DNA from: Tetrastigma voinierianum
Lineage: Eukaryota > Streptophyta > Magnoliopsida > Vitales > Vitaceae
DNA: 64,000 nt
Assembly (NCBI GenBank): GCA_016808115.1
Contig: JAEQBH010002355.1
Span: 186,001 to 250,000 of the forward strand
Reading direction: 5' to 3'
Shown here: piece after piece, positions 58,377-64,000 of the stretch
Layout of the letters: the number at the start of each line of letters is the position of its first letter
How positions within the stretch are numbered: position 1 is the stretch's first letter
The notes under the pieces: model-generated
Database searches by the model: none
The model's input: the letters and a program-made list of their open reading frames with translations, nothing else
What the model was told of the DNA's origin: nothing
Position numbers and translations under genes: made by a program

Positions 58377-59104
58377 TCGGTTGAAAATGGGCTTGAAAAC
58401 AGGCTAAAATATCAATTTTTGTGCTTTTCTGGTTTTTCCAGCACTTTAGTCACGACATCAATAGTTTGAGCTCGCAGACATTGAAGTATTTTTGAGTAGT
58501 GTATATATCATCGCTTAGCCTAACACTTGTCGCAGAAAGTTTTGTTCAAAATTCTTTACTTAATAAAGTTTGTAATTATTTATGTTTTATTTGTTTCATG
58601 ATATAATAAAACTAAGGTAAAATTCTTTTTTGTCTTCAGCTTTGTTTGTAAGGCAATCTGGGTTTGTCTTGACAAGGTTTCTGGCTCTGTTGCTGGCTCT
58701 GTCGTGACATAATCTAGAAATGTCGCGACATAGCTCGCGTCAAAGAAATGCTTTTTCTTCTTCTGAACTTGTCAGCCTACAACTTCTTCATTTAAACCTG
58801 ATTAGGCGCAGAGGTGTCGTTGAAAGCTCTTTTGAATGTAGAATGCAAACTGAGAGTGGATTTGGTTTATTGATGCTCCAAATGATACTAAAATTCATCT
58901 TCCCACTAACGTTTGGTGAGACATCCAAATAACCCTCTTTGAACTATGGTTAGATCTTTCTTTTACTAAAATCATTGTTTATAAAAAAATCATGCAAAAC
59001 CAAGTTTAGAGGAAATGTTATGAGTTTTACATGAATATGGATATAAAATACTCAAAATAGCATGTGAAATGAACTCAAAACATAGATCAGTTTTACACTC
59101 ATCA

Positions 59105-62100
59105 AACACCCCTAAACCTAAAGTTTTGCTTGTCCTCAAGCAAAGAAAGAAAGAAGTTGTTTATTCCTTAAGAGGTAATGAAAAGATAGTGCTTGATTTC
59201 ATCTTTTATTTAACCAAAACTGAGTAATCAAGCTTGCCAAGGGGTATGTGATGGTGGTTCCCCAGAATTTCACTACCAAGAATATGGAGAATATGATCAA
59301 GATAATTTATTATTTAAATAGTGAATTAATTCTATATTGCATAAATTTCACTATGGTTCTCATTTGTGTTTGTGTGTGATCTTCCCCTATCCAATCAATT
59401 TGCAATCTAGATGAGTTTATGAAAATTAGGATAAATACGCGGATCCCCAAAGATAATATTTAGGTTCCATAGGCTTGTTGTTCTTTAATAATTTCCACTA
59501 ATACACAACTCTAAAGATCACAGGTCTTTATAGGCTTGAGGTAATGCAAGGCTTGGGTAAGGGGTAGTTGAGTGTCTTTTTTAGGCTAAACTACCTAAAC
59601 ATATATATTTTCTGCATTGACAGCTCCTACTCCATCCCTTATTCTTTAACATCAACATGCAATGACACTCAAGCACCCTGTGTGGGCCATGTTTAGGTGC
59701 ATCAATCTTATTATCTCTCATATCACCTTTTTTGCACAAAATCTACATTCTTTCAAATAAACACCAAGAAGCCTTTTCTTCAAGACAAGGTTTAGAGGTG
59801 GAATGCTCAAAACCCCCTGTTTTCATACCAACCCCATTGAGCTAAATCAAAGTGAAGCCTCAGACCCAGTTTTAGCCTCGAGAGTACTTTGTGTGTTTAT
59901 ACACCTTAGGATTTACTTTACTCAGAAGGAAGGCTGTACGAGACAGACTCACTTTGACTTTATTCTTATTTTTTTGTTTTTGGTACTTGATACTTTTTGC
60001 TTTGTTTTTTTGTTTCTTTTTCTTCCTTCATTTTTTCCACATCTTTTGATTTTCTAACTCTAACTCATTCCTAGTCCACCTGGGAGTTATTTTTCCCATG
60101 GGAATGAATGAATCTCCCTGTAAACTTGTTCTCTACCACATTTCTCAATTATGTCTCAAACTCATGTTATGGTAGTTTGGTTTTAATGAGGGGCAGGGAT
60201 TAGATAGTTGTTATTTTAAGTCAAACTTGGTTCTTATAAACAAAATTTTTGGCTCTTGCTGCCCAACATCTCCATACTAGAGGAACACACATGCATATTA
60301 ATATAAGACCCTGAAAGTGTTTAATATTTCAAAGATTGGCCTATATCATTTGAATTGTTGGTTGTTTTCAGATTTACTGCCATAATAGAACAAGTTTTAT
60401 AACCTATGGAGATCAAAGATAGATGGATTCTCATAAACATTCTTCTTAACCAAGTAAAATTAGTTATGGGTACTTTTAGTGACCAAGTGCATGGATTATG
60501 AGAAACCAGTATCAAAGAGCCTATTAGAGAGAACTATTAAGAATTAAGTCCTATTATCTTGAATACTGTCCATATCTCAAGGGGTTCAATTATGATCTTC
60601 ATTGGACATCGCATTCACTCCAAGAAAACTCAATTAACTCAAAACTCTAACTAACAAAATAACCAAAAACTAAGATATGTCGGGAAAGCATAAAACAGCA
60701 AGTCATCATCCAGTGAAACTACCCTGTAAAATTTCATCCCCTCCAAGCACGCGGCAACATATGGGCAAGATATGATAAAACCGACCAAAATAAACACCCT
60801 AAACTTTGGGATGAACATTGTCCTAAATGTCTAGCAATGAGCAAAAGAAGTAATGAGGCTAAAGGCACAAAAAGAGCTGGGAAAATTGAACTCCCTTTCA
60901 GTCCTCAGACAGAAATCTCTTGAAGATTTTTTGCACTTTGACCTGTATATTGCCCTTGATATGGTGTCTTTGTTCTTGCAAACTAGGCATGCCAACATGT
61001 TGAGCTTCAAACTTACTTTATTCTAAAGCTCAACAAATAAAAATAAACACTGCTGGAAATTTCATCCCAAATAAAGAAAACAAACAAACAGTACAAAGAG
61101 AAAAGAAAAAGAGAAATGATAGAATCCTTTATTACTTAGGCTGGTATTAGTCTCCTGCAGAGGTGCTCTGTTTTTAGAGTCCAGCTAGACTCATTGGAAA
61201 AGTATCAGTGCTTCCATTTGACCAATCATCCTCTTAGATGACAACACTTCTTTCATAACCATTCAGCCTGGGCTGATGATTCCTTCCTTAGTTTAGGTGT
61301 GGAAAAGAAATTCACATAATCTTTAATCGTGGCTGGTGACCAGCCACTCTTCCAAGAGAAGCCCCTTTATGTGATGGCAGATGCAAACGACATTTGATGT
61401 TGTGATTTATTCAAAATGATGCAATCTCTTTATGGTAGCTGTTGTAAAATTTTTCTTCACATGACTCTTTCAAGCTCAATAAAGGTAATGGTTGGTGAAG
61501 ATTGTCCTTGCTTTCTTCCACAAGAAGGTGAGCCTCCTGCTGACGTCTATCCATGTCATTTATGGCTGGTAAATAAGTGTTCTTTTTTCTAATATTTGAG
61601 AATTTGTAGATCCTTCACTGCCCTAGTTACTTAACCATGGGGAAGGTAATGTGTCAATTCACCAAGATGTTTTAATAGCCATCACTTGGACTTTTCTCTT
61701 TCTTCAAATTTCATTTATATCGTTCAATGACTTTTCATTCTAAGTTGTTAGAGTGGTATTTTTTCTCACCCCAAACATTTTCACTCTTCTTCCACAAATT
61801 TTTGGTGGGATAGAAAATACATTAATTACTGGGTATGAGTATCCATGCATTCATTCTGGATGGCAAAGTGTTACTAGAGAGGTCCTAGTGGAGAATCTTC
61901 CTTGAGTGTTTTGATTGTTTACCCATTTCCCGGAGCTAGGAGATTTTTTCAATCTTAGCACTAGTACACCTGGAAGGTAATTTGAATTTGAAATTTTCGT
62001 TCAGAAGATCTTATCATCTTCTTGTTCTCATCCTCTTGTAGGTCAAATCAGCTCTCAACAAGGACAACTCTTCTTTCTCTTAATGTGGAGTTTGAACTCC

Positions 62101-62538
62101 TTGGATGGGTAAAGAATAATTTCTGTTCATGAGTGAGTCATTGTGAATTCTTAGTCCAATCGATGAAGAAGTGTTGCTTGGCTTCATGGAGTAATCTATC
62201 TTCTATTGAATGTTCCTCCATAAGTACTTCAACAAATAAGTAAAGAAAAATTGAAGAAACAAAGTACAAAATACTAATAGAAAAAATCAGCTAAGAAACA
62301 ACTATAACTTAAAAAACAAATGTTTCAAATTGTCAACTCAACAGAAAAGTGAACCAATCTCTTGGCAACGGTGTTAAAAAATTTGAGTTGACCAATTTTC
62401 TCCCGACATGGCTACTAAAAGACTAACTAGAAGTCCTTGACAACATGCAAACAAAACTTATTGACTAATTTTCCTACACTTAAGCACTACTGAAGAAGAC
62501 TGACTAAAAGTCCCAGGAAACAATCTTTTCTAAAACTT
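59105..62538 (-). mobile_element. Internal DNA between LTR-prime copies, no coding trace
   Basis: It lies between the polypurine run at 59105-59120 and the LTR-prime end at 62539, so it is the internal part of a - strand element. The junction carries the self-complementary GCTTGTCCTCAAGC (59128-59141). A PBS-like GTTGCCAAGAGATT (about 62361-62374) is also present. I see no gag or pol domain in 3.4 kb, so the coding part is deleted or too decayed. Confidence 0.5.
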
Positions 62539-63440
62539 ACAAGGACTAAATGATGGTATAAGAAAATATGGCTAAGGGAGTGAATGGAATACCAAAACTG
62601 ATTTGAAACAAAAGTAAGTATTATTAATTAAAATTGAAATGAGGCGGATACTAACACTGAATCCATTTCCGTATGAAGACAATATGTGGCGAAGTGGACT
62701 CTAGAATTTCGATATCGTGCACTTAATGAGAATTCAGGTTCTCTCTAATTGGAATTGATAACTCACCTTTGACAGCGTGGCTTCACAATTTAGGTGACCA
62801 AAACAAGACGTGAAGAAACTTAATTTGAACTTTAAGAAACTTATTTAAAAACTTAATCCTAAAATCTCATCAAATGCCAAATCTACTTAATTTAAAATTG
62901 TATAAATATATAATTGTGGATGGTGATAATCATTTAACAATCAATTTTGCATTCCTTGAAAGTGCACATTTGTGAGTGGAATGCTGAATTTGTCCTGGAG
63001 TAATGTAAAGAGCTTGATTCCTTCACACTATACATTTCATACTAATTGTAGAATCACGCTCTTTTAGATACACATGGGTCTAATAAGTTATTGTAGGATA
63101 TAACCCTTCTTCAATATCTAGGTATTTTTCCTTTCCATTTCTCACACTCAATTCTTAAGATCAAGAATTCGGGCCTTTACAGACAGATTTATGCCTCCAC
63201 CTAATTGGCATCCTGCCCTCAATGGATAAAATTTTCTTACTCCCTGATTATCTCGCAACATGGGGATCAAGATCCCATTAGACCTGAGGAGAGACCCCTC
63301 CCCACTCGAACTTTAGAATTGACACATTGAAATCCAACCATTCCTCACACCATGAGCAATTGAATGATCTAAATAACATCAGAGTTCAATAGTTCCCCAC
63401 GGTTTTAAATTATAGGCACAGTCTAGAACACAAGCTCCAA
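62539..63440 (-). mobile_element. LTR-prime, first copy, truncated
   Basis: It aligns with 52561-53337 and, beyond that, with 57711-57800: AAACTTAATCCTAAAATCT, ATTTGTCCTGG, ACATGGGTC, TTCTTAAGATCAAGAATTC have direct counterparts. Similarity stops near 63440, where another unit begins. Confidence 0.7.
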
Positions 63441-64000
63441 ATGCTAGGCTTAAAGAGATTTAGAAGGTGCCCAAACAATTGCTCGACCCAATGATATCCC
63501 CCAAACACAGGCCCAAAACGAGAGCCCAACTCACCCCTTCAGCCCAAAGAACCCGTATTAAAGGAAAGTACCCAATTTCCCTAATTAAATCTCTACCAAT
63601 TAAGGAAGTAGGATATTTCCTAATAATTGGTCAATTATCCTCACACTGGTAAACGATAAAGAAAGAAAATCCCTCACCCAATGAGAGAAATATGGTATCA
63701 TCCAACTAGGAAAGTTATCATGATCACCCATTATAAATACCAGGCCACCCCATCATAGAAAGGTACATCAAAATTCATTCCAGAAGAAGTTGATTTTTTC
63801 CAATTGAAGAACTGGCTTGGGGGATCAGAGAGGCAACAGTGAACCCCACGATCCTTTTTGCTTTTATTCTTAATAGGAGCGGCAAGTATCCAGAGCCGGA
63901 TCGGCCCAGCACTCCAGCAAGCTCCAGCCCGCTTGCTAAAAGATCACGCTGGTTCCGATCGTGAACCACAGCTCTTACAACAAAGTTGACGGATCGATGG
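63441..64000 (+). mobile_element. LTR-like unit cut by the window edge
   Basis: CATTATAAATACCAGG at 63729-63744 resembles an LTR core promoter and is followed by a GC-richer stretch (GGAGCGGCAAGTATCC, then GATCGTGAACCACAG) like the R-U5-PBS part of a gypsy element. No coding region is present before the edge. Confidence 0.45.

Larger units (their letters stand above)
52561..59104 (-). mobile_element. LTR-prime, second copy, split by element E2
   Basis: The - strand LTR starts TGATGAGTGTAAAACTGATC at 59104, right after the purine run TTTAGGTTTAGGGGTG. It runs to about 57711, is interrupted by E2, and resumes at 53337 to end TCCTTACA at 52561. The two outer pieces together (about 2.2 kb) follow the order of LTR-prime copy 62539-63440: CATGAG, GAATGATC, CAGAGTTCAATAGT, CCCCA occur right of the E2 breakpoint in one copy and in continuous DNA in the other. 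U3 includes TGTCGCGACA words at 58685-58735. Confidence 0.72.

Noticed and set aside
1..64000. tRNA, rRNA or CRISPR loci and bacterial-type operons
   Set aside because: No tRNA cloverleaf, rRNA core sequence or repeat-spacer array was recognised; introns and retrotransposons indicate a plant nuclear genome.

Overview
The window looks like a nuclear segment of a flowering-plant genome. It is AT-rich, has GT-AG introns and long intergenic stretches, and is packed with decayed LTR retrotransposons. The species cannot be fixed from the sequence. I find one convincing cellular gene: a five-exon type I metacaspase on the + strand (coding 15988-21868, about 359 aa, similar in layout to Arabidopsis metacaspase 3). 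Almost everything else is mobile or viral in origin, and none of those coding regions is intact.

Layout. 580-8921: a decayed + strand Ty1/copia element (C1). Its pol is split by about 4.9 kb of other repeat DNA whose two ends are inverted copies of one LTR-like family (called LTR-Z here). 9821-15547: a structurally complete but coding-dead copia element (C2) on the - strand, with two LTRs and a 5-bp target duplication. 15988-21868: the metacaspase gene, with repeats in introns 1 and 4. 22250-23290: an LTR-like unit. 23300-27265: AT-rich repeats, ending in a probable - strand LTR. 27266-29633: an Athila-like Ty3/gypsy remnant on the + strand (protease trace, 3' non-coding tail, 3' LTR; called E1). 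29634-31020: another LTR-Z copy. About 31026-34640: an endogenous caulimovirid (pararetrovirus) fragment on the - strand with movement-protein-like and coat-protein-like traces. 34650-38440: repeat DNA with a GC-rich minisatellite.

38450-51150 is a nested pair. A Tekay/Del-like gypsy element (G2) is split inside reverse transcriptase by an Athila-like element (E3, 40011-49466) with long LTRs, a tRNA-Asp-type primer site and a TTACT duplication on both sides. E3 keeps gag, protease and env-like traces but has lost most of pol. 51500-63440 is - strand Athila/TAT-like DNA. One roughly 2.2-kb LTR (called LTR-prime) occurs in three direct copies, and one of these copies carries a second Athila-like element (E2, 53338-57706). 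The right edge begins another + strand LTR-like unit.

The only unit that could act as a normal gene is the metacaspase. The rest records repeated rounds of insertion, nesting and ectopic recombination. Relationships between repeat copies were found by eye, so copy boundaries not tied to a target duplication, PBS or PPT are approximate.
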